Positions 37,400-46,402 of a stretch of DNA of 64,000 nucleotides are shown piece by piece. The DNA is from Paragemmobacter amnigenus (GTDB taxonomy: Bacteria; Pseudomonadota; Alphaproteobacteria; Rhodobacterales; Rhodobacteraceae), in assembly GCF_009908265.2 (NCBI RefSeq), contig NZ_JAAATX020000010.1, forward strand, positions 124,001 through 188,000, written 5' to 3'. The notes under the pieces are model-generated. The model searched no databases. It was not told the DNA's origin and saw nothing but the letters and a program-made list of their open reading frames with translations. Position 1 is the stretch's first letter; every line of letters begins with the position of its first letter. Both the position numbers and the translations under genes were made by a program.

Positions 37400-40300
37400 A
37401 TGCGTTTATTGTCCCTGTGCCTTTCGGCCCTGATCTTCCTTGTCCCGACGGTGACCCAGGCGCAGGAGCTTGTGCCGCAGAAGCGGATCGTGATGTGGCA
37501 GGATACGGACCTGCCGGGGGGCGATATCGCCTCGGCCTTCGATACCACGGTGGAGGCGTGCCAGCGGGCCTGTCTGGCCAACACATCGTGCGAGGCATTC
37601 ACCTTCAACAGCCGCAACGGAAGCTGCTTTCTGAAGGCGGGAACCGGCGCGGCGGAGAGCTATGCGGGGGCGCTGTCCGGCACGGTGGCGCTGGCGGACG
37701 AGGGCGCGGCAGGGCGCGCGCGCGAGCGGCGGGGCGAGATCGGTTTCGTGCAGGACTGGGAGCTGGGGGCGGTCACTCAGCAGGCGGCCGATCTGGCGGG
37801 GAACCATCCGGCGGGCGGGTGGAGCGCCGAGGAATGGCGCGCGGCGGCGGCGGATGCCGAGATGCAGGGCGATTTCGACAGCGCCTTCCGGCAGGCGGGC
37901 GCGGTGGCGAGCCTGACCGATGCGGCGGCGGACTGGGCGGAATATGCGCGGCTGCTGTTTGCCATGGGCGGGTTCGAGGGGCCCGAGCAGCGCAGCTATT
38001 TCGAGCGGTCCTATTACGCGGCGGTCAATGCCTGGCTGCGGTCGGACGATCCGCGCGAGGGGCATACGATCCTTGTGCAGATGGGCCAGGCGCTGGAGCG
38101 GATCGACCGTGGCGGCGACATGGTGCGCGCGCTGCGGCTGGCGCAGGAGATCCAGCCGCGGGACGACACGGCCGCGCTGCTGGCCGATGCGGCGGGGAAA
38201 TACGGGTTCCGCATCGTCGAGAACCGCGTGGAAAGCGACAGCGCGCGCCCGCGCATCTGCGCGACCTTTTCCGAGGATCTGGTGGCCAAGGGCGTGGATT
38301 ACGCCAGTTTCGTGCAGCTTGACGCGCCGGACCTGACGGTCAGCGCCAATTACCGAGACATCTGTGTCGAGGGTCTGACACACGGGCAGCGGGCGACGGT
38401 GACCTTCCGCGCGGGGCTTCCGGCGGCGGACGGGCAGGTTCTGGCGGATGCGGTGGACATCACCCAATACATCCGCGACCGGTCGCCCGGCGTGCGCTTT
38501 CCGGGGCGGGCCTATGTCCTGCCCAAGGCCGCAGGCGCGGCGCTGCCGGTCGAGACGGTGAATACCGAGGTGGTCGATCTGGTGCTGTATCGCGTGACGG
38601 ACCGGAACCTGATCCGCGCCTTCCAGAACGGCTATCTGTCGGCGCCGCTGGCCGAATGGCAGGAATATGATTTCACCGCCCAGACGGGGACCGAGGTCTG
38701 GAAGGGATCAGCCAGCGTGGGGATGGAGGTGAACCGCGACGTGACCACCCGCCTGCCGATGGACGAGGCGCTGGCGGGACAGGGGGCGGGGGTCTATGCG
38801 CTGCGCGCGTCGGTCCCGGGCAAGCAGGCGTGGGAGGTGGCGGCGGGCTGGCAGTGGTTCACCGTTTCGGATCTGGGGATGACGACCCTGTCGGGGGTGG
38901 ACGGGCTGCACGTCTTTGTCCGCTCGCTCGGCTCTGCCGAGGCGAAGGCGGGCGTCGCGCTGGAGCTGGTCTCGAACGGGAACGAGGTTCTGGGGTCTGC
39001 CACGACCGACGAGCAGGGCTATGCGCGGTTCGATGCGGGTCTGACGCGCGGGACGGGCGGGGCGGCACCGGCGATGGTGGTGGCGCGGGATGGTGGCGAG
39101 GATGTGGCCTTCCTGTCGCTGACCGAGCCGGAATTCGACCTGTCGGATCGCGGGGTCGAGGGGCGCGAGGCGGCACCGCCGGTGGATGTGTTCCTGACCA
39201 CGGATCGCGGGGCCTATCGCGCGGGCGAGACGGTCTATGCCACGATCCTTGCCCGCGACAGCGGGGCGGCGGCGATCGAGGGGCTGCCCCTGACCGTGGT
39301 GGTCAAGCGGCCCGACGGGGTGGAACATGCGCGGCAGGTGGTGAGTGACTGGGGCGGCGGCTATGTCGCCAGCCAGCCGATCCTTGGCAATGCGCCGCGC
39401 GGTGTCTGGCGGATGGAGGTTCTGGCCGATGCCGATGCCGCGCCCTTGGTCGCCAAGACCTTTCTGGTCGAGGATTTCCTGCCCGAACGGATCGATTTCG
39501 ACGTGACGGTTCCCGAAGGGCTGCGTCCCGGTCAGGTGGCGGAACTGGGGGTCGAGGCGCGCTATCTGTTCGGCGCGCCGGGGGCCGATCTGGCGGTGGA
39601 GGGCGAGGTTCTGTTGCGCGCGGCCGAGGAGTTGGCGGGCTGGGACGGCTATCGTTTCGGCGCGCATGACGTGCCCTTTGATGCAGTGATGCAGGGCTTC
39701 GATCCGGCGCGGACGGATGCGGCGGGCAAGGCGGCGGTGACGCTGGCGATGCCGGATGCGGCGACGGCGGACCGTCCGCTGGAGGCGCGGGTGGCGGTGC
39801 GCGTGGCCGAAGGGTCGGGCCGTCCGGTGGAGCGGGTGGTGACGCAGGCGCTGGCCCCTGCGGCGGCGATGATCGGGGTGAAGCCGCTGTTCGACGGGGT
39901 GGTGGCCGAGAATGCCGAGGCGCGGTTCAGCGTTGCGGCGGTGGGGCCGGACAGCAAGGCCACGGCGATGGCTGCAAAGTGGGAGCTGATGCGGGTCGAG
40001 ACGACCTATCAGTGGTACCAGAGTTACGGCAACTGGATGTGGCAGCCCGTCACGCGGCGCGAGCGGGTGGCAGAGGGCGATCTGGCGCTGGCGGCGCCTG
40101 CGGAACTGGCGGTGCCGGTGACGTGGGGAGAATATGTGCTGACCGTCACGCAAGGCGACGGGGTGGCGCTGACATCCGTTCCGTTCAGCGCGGGGTGGTT
40201 TGCGGCGGCGGATGCGGCGGCGACGCCCGACACGCTGGAGCTGTCGCTGGACAAGGCGGCCTATGCGGCGGGGGATGTGGCCAAGCTGCGGCTGGTGCCG

Positions 40301-42805
40301 CGCTTTGCGGGGAAGGCCGTGGTGATGGTGCTGTCGAACCGACTGGTCGCCATGCAGGCGGTGGATGTGGCCGAGGGCGAGAACGTCATCGACCTGCCCG
40401 TGACGGATGACTGGGGCGCGGGGGTCTATGTGACGGCGCAGGTGCTGCGCCCGATGGATGTGGCGGCGGGGCGCAATCCGGCGCGGGCGCTGGGTCTGGC
40501 CCATGCGGCGGTCGATCCCGGCGCGCGGGCCTTGTCCGCGATGGTGGAGGTTCCGGCCGAGGCCGATCCGCGCGGCGTGCTGCCCGTGGCGGTGAAGGTG
40601 GAGGGCGTGGCGGCGGGCGAGACGGCCTATGTCACCATAGCGGCGGTGGATCAGGGCATCCTGAACCTGACGTCATTCACCCCGCCCGATCCGCAGGGGC
40701 ATTACTTCGGGCAGCGCAAGCTGGGCGTCGGCATCCGCGACCTGTACGGGCGGTTGATCGACGGGATGAACGGGGCAGAGGGGACCGTCCGGTCGGGCGG
40801 CGATGCGGGCGCGCAGGCGCGGTTGCAGGCCCCTCCGCCGACAGAGGAGCTGGTCGCCTATTTCACCGGTCCGGTGGAGGTGGGCGCTGATGGCACTGCG
40901 CGCGCCGAATTCACCCTGCCCGCCTTCAACGGCACGGTGAAGGTGATGGCGGTCGCGTGGTCAAGGACCGGCGTCGGGCAGGCGAGTGCGGATGTTCTGG
41001 TGCGCGATCCGGTGGTCGTGACGGCGTCCCTGCCGCGCTTCATGGCGCCGGGGGATGAAAGCCGCGTGTTGCTGGAGATCGTCCACGCCACGGGGCCCTT
41101 CGGCAAGACGGGGCTGGCGGTCGAGGGGCGCGGGGTCAGCCTTGGCGATGTGCCGGCAAGCGTCGATCTGGCCGAGAAGGGCAAGCAGGTCGTCGCGGTG
41201 CCCGTGACGGCGGCGGAGGAGGGCGTGCAGGAGATTGCCGTCACCCTGACCACGCCGGATGGCAAGGTCCTGACCAAGGTGCTGTCGCTGCCCGTTATGC
41301 GGGGCGATCCCGAGGTGGTGAAGGTGTCGCGCTTCGATCTGGCGGGGGGGCAGACCTTCGCCTTTGACGATGCGGTGCTGGCGGGGTTCCAGCCGGGCGC
41401 GCGGGCGACGCTGGCGATCGGGCCGCTGGCGCGGCTGAATGCGCCGGGGCTGCTGGCGGCGCTCGACCGGTATCCCTATGGCTGCACGGAACAGATGACG
41501 TCGAAGGCGATGCCGCTGCTTTACTTCGATCAGGTGGCGCAGGCGATGGACCTGCCGTGGTCGGATGACGTGCAGGGCCGCGTGCAGCAGGCGGTGACGG
41601 AGATCCTGACCAATCAGGGGGCCGAGGGCGGCTTTGGCCTGTGGGGGCCGGGGTCGGGGGATATGTGGCTGGATGCCTATGTCACCGACTTCCTGTCACG
41701 GGCCAAGGCGCGCGGGTTCGACGTGCCGGATGCGGGCTTCCGCATGGCGCTGGACAACCTGCGTAACCAGGTCAACTACACCGCCGATTTCGACTATGGC
41801 GGCGAGGCGCTGGCCTATGCTCTGATGGTGCTGGCGCGCGAGGGGGCGGCGGCGATCGGGGACCTGCGCTATTACGCCGACGTCAAGGGCGATGCCTTTG
41901 CCACGCCCACCGCCATGGCGCAGCTTGGCGCGGCGTTGGCCGCCTATGGCGAGCAGCGGCGCGCGGATGCGATGTTTGCACGGGCAGGGGCGGCGCTGGA
42001 TGCGGCGGCGGTGGAGACAGAGCAACTGTTCCGCGCGGATTACGGCACGGTCTATCGCGATGCGGCGGCGGTGCTGACGCTGGCGGTCGAGGCGGGGTCG
42101 GCTGCCGTGGACCGCGAGGCGCTGGCGGACCGGATCGCGACGCAGGGGCGGATGTCGACGCAGGAGGTGACCTGGGTGCTGCTGGCGGCCAATGCGCTGA
42201 TCGACGGGGCGGGGGCCGAGGGCGTCACGCTGGACGGTCAGGCGGCGGACGGGCCGTTGGTCGCCATGCGGGGTCTGGGCGCGGTGCCGGTCGCGGTGGC
42301 GAATGGCGGGGCGGATACGACGCTGACTGTCACCACCTTCGGCGTGCCCGAGGCGGCCGAGCCTGCATCCGGCAACGGCTATGCCATTACGCGCAGCTAT
42401 CTGGCGATGGATGGCACGCCGGTCGATGCGGCCACCGTGCCGGTCGGGACGCGGATGATCGCGGTGCTGGAGGTGACGCCCTTCGGTACGGGCGAGGCGC
42501 GGCTGATGGTGGCCGATCCGCTGCCCGCGGGGTTCGAGATCGACAACCCGAACCTGATAACGGGGGGCGCGGTGCCCGCGCTGGCGGGGCTGGGCCTGCT
42601 GGAGGCGGTGGCCCATGCCGAATACCGGCAGGACCGGTTCCTTGCCGCGGTGGACCGCATGGACAACCAGCCCTTCCGGCTGGCCTATGTGGTGCGCGCG
42701 GTGTCGCCGGGGGTGTTCCACCATCCCGCCGCCTCGGTCGAGGATATGTACCGTCCCGATTTCCGCGCGGTGGGAGAGACCGGGCGGGTCACCGTGACGG
42801 AATGA
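37400..42805 (+). CDS. yfhM: Bacterial alpha-2-macroglobulin with N-terminal PAN domain
   Basis: A 1801-residue periplasmic protein thought to trap proteases that enter the envelope. It has a signal peptide (to about residue 22, TVTQAQ) without an obvious lipobox, a PAN/Apple-like domain with paired cysteines (ACLANTSCEAF, GSCFLK), then repeated macroglobulin domains. The thioester motif GCTEQ is at 1361-1365, intact. The start at 37400 begins the signal peptide; a 33-residue extension from 37301 has a plausible ribosome-binding site but would bury the signal. pbpC overlaps its stop by 4 bp, the classical repair-and-defence pair. Confidence 0.92.
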   Translation: MRLLSLCLSALIFLVPTVTQAQELVPQKRIVMWQDTDLPGGDIASAFDTTVEACQRACLANTSCEAFTFNSRNGSCFLKAGTGAAESYAGALSGTVALADEGAAGRARERRGEIGFVQDWELGAVTQQAADLAGNHPAGGWSAEEWRAAAADAEMQGDFDSAFRQAGAVASLTDAAADWAEYARLLFAMGGFEGPEQRSYFERSYYAAVNAWLRSDDPREGHTILVQMGQALERIDRGGDMVRALRLAQEIQPRDDTAALLADAAGKYGFRIVENRVESDSARPRICATFSEDLVAKGVDYASFVQLDAPDLTVSANYRDICVEGLTHGQRATVTFRAGLPAADGQVLADAVDITQYIRDRSPGVRFPGRAYVLPKAAGAALPVETVNTEVVDLVLYRVTDRNLIRAFQNGYLSAPLAEWQEYDFTAQTGTEVWKGSASVGMEVNRDVTTRLPMDEALAGQGAGVYALRASVPGKQAWEVAAGWQWFTVSDLGMTTLSGVDGLHVFVRSLGSAEAKAGVALELVSNGNEVLGSATTDEQGYARFDAGLTRGTGGAAPAMVVARDGGEDVAFLSLTEPEFDLSDRGVEGREAAPPVDVFLTTDRGAYRAGETVYATILARDSGAAAIEGLPLTVVVKRPDGVEHARQVVSDWGGGYVASQPILGNAPRGVWRMEVLADADAAPLVAKTFLVEDFLPERIDFDVTVPEGLRPGQVAELGVEARYLFGAPGADLAVEGEVLLRAAEELAGWDGYRFGAHDVPFDAVMQGFDPARTDAAGKAAVTLAMPDAATADRPLEARVAVRVAEGSGRPVERVVTQALAPAAAMIGVKPLFDGVVAENAEARFSVAAVGPDSKATAMAAKWELMRVETTYQWYQSYGNWMWQPVTRRERVAEGDLALAAPAELAVPVTWGEYVLTVTQGDGVALTSVPFSAGWFAAADAAATPDTLELSLDKAAYAAGDVAKLRLVPRFAGKAVVMVLSNRLVAMQAVDVAEGENVIDLPVTDDWGAGVYVTAQVLRPMDVAAGRNPARALGLAHAAVDPGARALSAMVEVPAEADPRGVLPVAVKVEGVAAGETAYVTIAAVDQGILNLTSFTPPDPQGHYFGQRKLGVGIRDLYGRLIDGMNGAEGTVRSGGDAGAQARLQAPPPTEELVAYFTGPVEVGADGTARAEFTLPAFNGTVKVMAVAWSRTGVGQASADVLVRDPVVVTASLPRFMAPGDESRVLLEIVHATGPFGKTGLAVEGRGVSLGDVPASVDLAEKGKQVVAVPVTAAEEGVQEIAVTLTTPDGKVLTKVLSLPVMRGDPEVVKVSRFDLAGGQTFAFDDAVLAGFQPGARATLAIGPLARLNAPGLLAALDRYPYGCTEQMTSKAMPLLYFDQVAQAMDLPWSDDVQGRVQQAVTEILTNQGAEGGFGLWGPGSGDMWLDAYVTDFLSRAKARGFDVPDAGFRMALDNLRNQVNYTADFDYGGEALAYALMVLAREGAAAIGDLRYYADVKGDAFATPTAMAQLGAALAAYGEQRRADAMFARAGAALDAAAVETEQLFRADYGTVYRDAAAVLTLAVEAGSAAVDREALADRIATQGRMSTQEVTWVLLAANALIDGAGAEGVTLDGQAADGPLVAMRGLGAVPVAVANGGADTTLTVTTFGVPEAAEPASGNGYAITRSYLAMDGTPVDAATVPVGTRMIAVLEVTPFGTGEARLMVADPLPAGFEIDNPNLITGGAVPALAGLGLLEAVAHAEYRQDRFLAAVDRMDNQPFRLAYVVRAVSPGVFHHPAASVEDMYRPDFRAVGETGRVTVTE

Positions 42806-44850
42806 TCCGCGCGCGGGGCATCCTAGCGCTGGCGGCGGGGCTGTGGCTGGCCGCCATCGGGCGGGATGCGTTCGACGGCTGGGTGGCGGTGACGGTGTTG
42901 CCGCCGCTGGTCCCCGAAACCTCGGTTCTAGTGGAGGATCGGGACGGGCGGCTGCTGCGGGCCTATACGGTGGCGGACGGGCGGTGGCGGCTGGCGCTGT
43001 CGCCCGGGCAGGTGGACCAGATATTCGTGGACATGCTGGTCGCCTATGAGGACGGGCGGTTCCGCGACCACGCGGGCGTGGACGGGCGCGCGCTGGTGCG
43101 GGCGGGGGCGCAGGCGGTGCGGAACGGGGGCATCGTGTCGGGCGGGTCGACGCTGACGATGCAGGTGGCGCGACTGCTGGAGGAAAGCGGGACGGGGCGG
43201 CTGTCGGGCAAGCTGCGGCAGATGCGGGTGGCGCTGGCGCTGGAACGGCGTCTTACGAAGGGGCAGATCCTGTCGCTCTATCTGCAACTGGCGCCCTATG
43301 GCGGGAATATCGAGGGGTTGCGGGCGGCGTCGCTGGCCTATTTCGGGAAGGAACCCGCGCGGCTGACACCGGCCGAGGCGGCGCTGCTGGTGGCCATTCC
43401 GCAAAGCCCCGAAAGCCGCAGGCCGGACCGCCACCCGGACGCGGCGGCAGATGCGCGCGACCGCGTGCTGGCGCGGGCGGTGGCCAAGGGCATCCTGCCC
43501 GCCGATCAGGCCGCGGCCGCGCGGCGCGAGACGGTGCCGGTGGCGCGTCGCCCCGTGCCCGCCATCGCGCCGCATCTGGCCGACCGTGCGCGAGTGGCGG
43601 ATCCTGCGGCGCAGGTGATCCGGCTGACGGTGGATCGCGGGGTGCAGGTCGCGCTGGAGCGGCTGGCCGCCGAGACGGTGCAGCATCAGGGCGAGCGGTT
43701 GCAGGTCGCCATCGTGGTGGCGGATCATGCGACGGGGGAAATCCTTGCCTCGGTCGGGTCGGCGGCGTTCCGGGCGGATGCGCGGCAGGGGTTCGTGGAC
43801 ATGACGCAGGCGCTGCGGTCGCCGGGGTCGACGCTGAAGCCACTGGTCTATGCGCTGGCCTTTGACGAGGGGCTGGCCCATCCCGAGACGATGATCGAGG
43901 ACCGCCCGCGCCGGTTCGGCACCTATGCGCCGCAGAATTTCGACCGGCAGTATCGCGGCACGGTGCGGGTGCGGCAGGCGTTGCAGATGTCGCTGAACCT
44001 TCCTGTGGTGGAACTGACCGAGGCGATGGGTCCGGCGCGGCTGCTGGTGGCGATGGACAGGGCGGGGATGGGGTATCGGCTGCCGCCGGGGCAACCCGGG
44101 CTGGCCATCGCGCTGGGCGGGATCGGGGTGAGCCTGCAGGACATGGTGCAGCTTTACGCGGGCCTTGCGCGGGGCGGGGTGGCGCTGCCGCTGCGCTGGC
44201 GCATGGAGGGGGAAAGTGCACAGGGCGGCGGCGCGCGTGTGGTGTCGCGCGCGGCGGCGTGGCAGGTGGGCGATATCCTTGCCGGACTGGCCCCGCCGCC
44301 GGGCGCGCCGGAGAACCGTCTGGCCTACAAGACAGGGACGAGTTACGGGCACCGTGACGCGTGGGCGATCGGGTTCGACGGGCGGCATGTGGTGGGCGTG
44401 TGGCTGGGGCGGGCAGACGGCACGCCGGTTCCGGGGGCCTTCGGGGCCGAGGTGGCCGCGCCCGTTCTGTTTCAGGCCTTTGCGCGGGTGAAACCCGCGC
44501 TGGTGCCGCAGCCCCCTGCCCCGCCCGAAACGCTGCTGGTGGCCAATGCCCGCTTGCCCCAGCCCCTGCAACGGTTCCGTTCGCGAACGGCGGCCTTTGA
44601 CGGTGCCCAGAACGCGCCAGTCGTGGCCTTTCCTCCAGACGGGGCCGAGGTTGAGCGGCTTCCCGAAGGGGTGATGGTGCGCGTCGAGGGGGGGAAGGCC
44701 CCCTTTACATGGCTGGCGGACGGGATGCCGGTGCTGACGGGCGAAAGACGGAGCGAGGTCATACTGCCCATTCTCGAGGCAGGATTTCTGTCCTTGTCTG
44801 TTATTGATGCAGAGGGAAGATCGGCCAGAACCGAGATCAGGCTGCGGTGA
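42802..44850 (+). CDS. pbpC: Penicillin-binding protein 1C
   Basis: A 682-residue bifunctional peptidoglycan synthase anchored by an N-terminal helix. The transglycosylase domain has YEDGRFRDHAGVD (near 76-88) and GGSTLTMQVARLL. The transpeptidase has the SxxK serine in SPGSTLKPLVYAL and KTGTSYGHRD. A C-terminal BiPBP_C-like beta domain starts near 595. The ATG overlaps the macroglobulin stop in ATGA. PbpC is known to travel with alpha-2-macroglobulin and is thought to repair the wall after breach. Confidence 0.95.
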   Translation: MIRARGILALAAGLWLAAIGRDAFDGWVAVTVLPPLVPETSVLVEDRDGRLLRAYTVADGRWRLALSPGQVDQIFVDMLVAYEDGRFRDHAGVDGRALVRAGAQAVRNGGIVSGGSTLTMQVARLLEESGTGRLSGKLRQMRVALALERRLTKGQILSLYLQLAPYGGNIEGLRAASLAYFGKEPARLTPAEAALLVAIPQSPESRRPDRHPDAAADARDRVLARAVAKGILPADQAAAARRETVPVARRPVPAIAPHLADRARVADPAAQVIRLTVDRGVQVALERLAAETVQHQGERLQVAIVVADHATGEILASVGSAAFRADARQGFVDMTQALRSPGSTLKPLVYALAFDEGLAHPETMIEDRPRRFGTYAPQNFDRQYRGTVRVRQALQMSLNLPVVELTEAMGPARLLVAMDRAGMGYRLPPGQPGLAIALGGIGVSLQDMVQLYAGLARGGVALPLRWRMEGESAQGGGARVVSRAAAWQVGDILAGLAPPPGAPENRLAYKTGTSYGHRDAWAIGFDGRHVVGVWLGRADGTPVPGAFGAEVAAPVLFQAFARVKPALVPQPPAPPETLLVANARLPQPLQRFRSRTAAFDGAQNAPVVAFPPDGAEVERLPEGVMVRVEGGKAPFTWLADGMPVLTGERRSEVILPILEAGFLSLSVIDAEGRSARTEIRLR

Positions 44851-44879
44851 ATGCGGGTTCGCGCCATTTTTTAACCGAA

Positions 44880-44919
44880 AGTATGTATTTTGACATACTA
44901 ATATTAATAAATTTATACT
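44880..44919 (+). promoter_or_regulatory. Near-consensus promoter with overlapping palindrome in an AT-rich patch
   Basis: TTGACA at 44890-44895 is followed by TATACT at 44914-44919 with 18-nt spacing (or TTATAC at 17). The inverted repeat AGTATGT/ACATACT (44880-44899, 6-nt centre) overlaps the -35. The whole stretch 44860-44940 is strikingly AT-rich in this GC-rich DNA. It would drive the response regulator downstream, with a leader of about 140 nt. Confidence 0.75.
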
Positions 44920-45069
44920 TTTTTATGTTAGCTATCCTTCTGAGAAATGCGGCCAGAACTTCGTCGATTGACGTCAACATGTATTGACACAAATCTTTAC
45001 CAAACGGTCACAGCTGCATTTTGCGGTGGCCTAGGGTGTGTGTCCGGGGACCGAAAAAGCGTGGAACAG

Positions 45070-45711
45070 ATGAATAGTGGCGCAGGGAATGCGGGCAAGA
45101 CACGCCTGCTTCTTGCAGATGATCATGAAATGCTTTTGGAAATGTTCGCCATCTATCTGCGGACGAACCACGATTTCGAGGTGGTGACGGCCCGCAGTTT
45201 CGACGAGGCGGTCGAACGGATCGAGGCAGAGGGTCCGTTCGACGTCGCGCTGCTGGACTGGAACATGCCCGGCATGCATGGCGTGGCAGGGCTGAAGCGG
45301 GCGCTGCAGTTGCAGGGCGGGCGGCCCGTCGGGATCATCACCGGCGAGGCGCTGCCCAAGGTGATCGACGAAACGGTGGCCGCGGGCGCGGCGGGGATCG
45401 TCCTGAAATCGTCGGGTGTGCGGTCGCTGGTCAATGCGCTGAACCTGATCCTGTCGGGCGAGCGCTATCTGCCCTTCGATCTGGTGATGCGGCGGGCGGA
45501 CCCGAACGAAGAGTCGAACGACACCCTGACCAAGCGCGAGATGCTGATCCTTGTCGAGATTGCGAAAGGCAAGAGAAACAAGGAGATATGCGCCGATCTG
45601 CGGCTGGCGCTGCCGACGGTGAAGATGCATGTGTCGTCGCTCTGCCGGAAGCTGGGCGCGAAGAACCGGCTGCATGCGACGGTCATCGCGCGCGACCTTG
45701 GCCTGATCTAG
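45070..45711 (+). CDS. NarL/FixJ family response regulator with LuxR-type HTH
   Basis: A 213-residue two-domain regulator. The receiver has LLLADDHEMLLEMF (about 14-27) and the phospho-acceptor aspartate in VALLDWNMPGMHG. A LuxR-type helix-turn-helix follows (LTKREMLILVEIAKGKRNKEIC, then TVKMHVSSLCRKL). The start is uncertain: ATG 45070 is used, GTG 45061 would add three residues, and a frame open to 44947 would run through the leader. No kinase is adjacent. It converges with a second regulator at 45739-46215. Confidence 0.88.
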   Translation: MNSGAGNAGKTRLLLADDHEMLLEMFAIYLRTNHDFEVVTARSFDEAVERIEAEGPFDVALLDWNMPGMHGVAGLKRALQLQGGRPVGIITGEALPKVIDETVAAGAAGIVLKSSGVRSLVNALNLILSGERYLPFDLVMRRADPNEESNDTLTKREMLILVEIAKGKRNKEICADLRLALPTVKMHVSSLCRKLGAKNRLHATVIARDLGLI

Positions 45712-45738
45712 GGCGGTCGCGCGCGGCCCTTGCGCCCG

Positions 45739-46215
45739 CTAGTTCCGCAGCGCCACTGGCACCATCGCGGCCGCTGCCGACATGCGGAAAAGGTTGCGGT
45801 CGTCGGCGCGGGGATAATAGAGCTCGCCCTCCAGAATGCTGGCGATCGCGGCAAGGATGTCGGCGAAGGGTTGCGATTTCAGGATCACGCCTGCCGCGCC
45901 GCTGGCAAAAAGGGTGGACTGGCGCAGATCGACCGTGCCCGCGGTCAGGATGGCGACACGGCCGGTGCGGTTGTCGCGCACGACGGTTTCCACCGAGGCG
46001 GCCCCGTCCATCCCCGGCATGTCGAGGTCGAGCAGGACGAGGTCATATCCCCCCTGCGCGTGGATCGCCGCGCGGGCATCGAGCAGCGTCTCGACGACGG
46101 CGACGCGGTATTCGCCCGAGGCTTCGAGGATGTGACACATGGCTTCGGCGACGAGGCTGTGGTCATCGGCGATCAGCACGGTAATCGGCTTGGCGGTATC
46201 TTTATCGGTCAACAT
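45739..46215 (-). CDS. Receiver-only response regulator
   Basis: A 158-residue protein with a full receiver domain: VLIADDHSLVAEAM near 15-28, phospho-acceptor in LVLLDLDMPGMDG, a conserved threonine in ILTAG and lysine in VILKSQ. The C-terminal 25 residues (LFRMSAAAAMVPVALRN) are too short for the LuxR HTH seen in its convergent neighbour, whose receiver it resembles. It could be a phosphate sink, a protein-binding regulator or a truncated NarL-type protein. ATG at 46215 follows AAAGGGA. An inverted repeat lies 22 bp upstream. Confidence 0.82.
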   Translation of the reverse strand: MLTDKDTAKPITVLIADDHSLVAEAMCHILEASGEYRVAVVETLLDARAAIHAQGGYDLVLLDLDMPGMDGAASVETVVRDNRTGRVAILTAGTVDLRQSTLFASGAAGVILKSQPFADILAAIASILEGELYYPRADDRNLFRMSAAAAMVPVALRN

Positions 46216-46236
46216 ACGCGTAAATTCCCTTTGACG

Positions 46237-46262
46237 CTTGCAGGCAAGTTGGTCCCTGCAAG
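46237..46262 (-). promoter_or_regulatory. Inverted repeat upstream of the receiver-only regulator
   Basis: CTTGCAGG (46237-46244) and CCTGCAAG (46255-46262) form a perfect 8-bp inverted repeat with a 10-nt centre, spaced like a two-turn operator. It lies just before the gene's ribosome-binding site and could be an operator or a leader hairpin. Confidence 0.5.
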
Positions 46263-46402
46263 GCATCTTGGCGCAGGCACGTGCAATTTCATGGATTTTT
46301 ATAGCGCCATTTCGAATCCTAAGTTTACCGGCAGCCATTTGGTCTGTCTTTACTTGTTCCAAAGTCTGCACATGCACACATGCGCTGCATCTTAAGCGTG
46401 TT

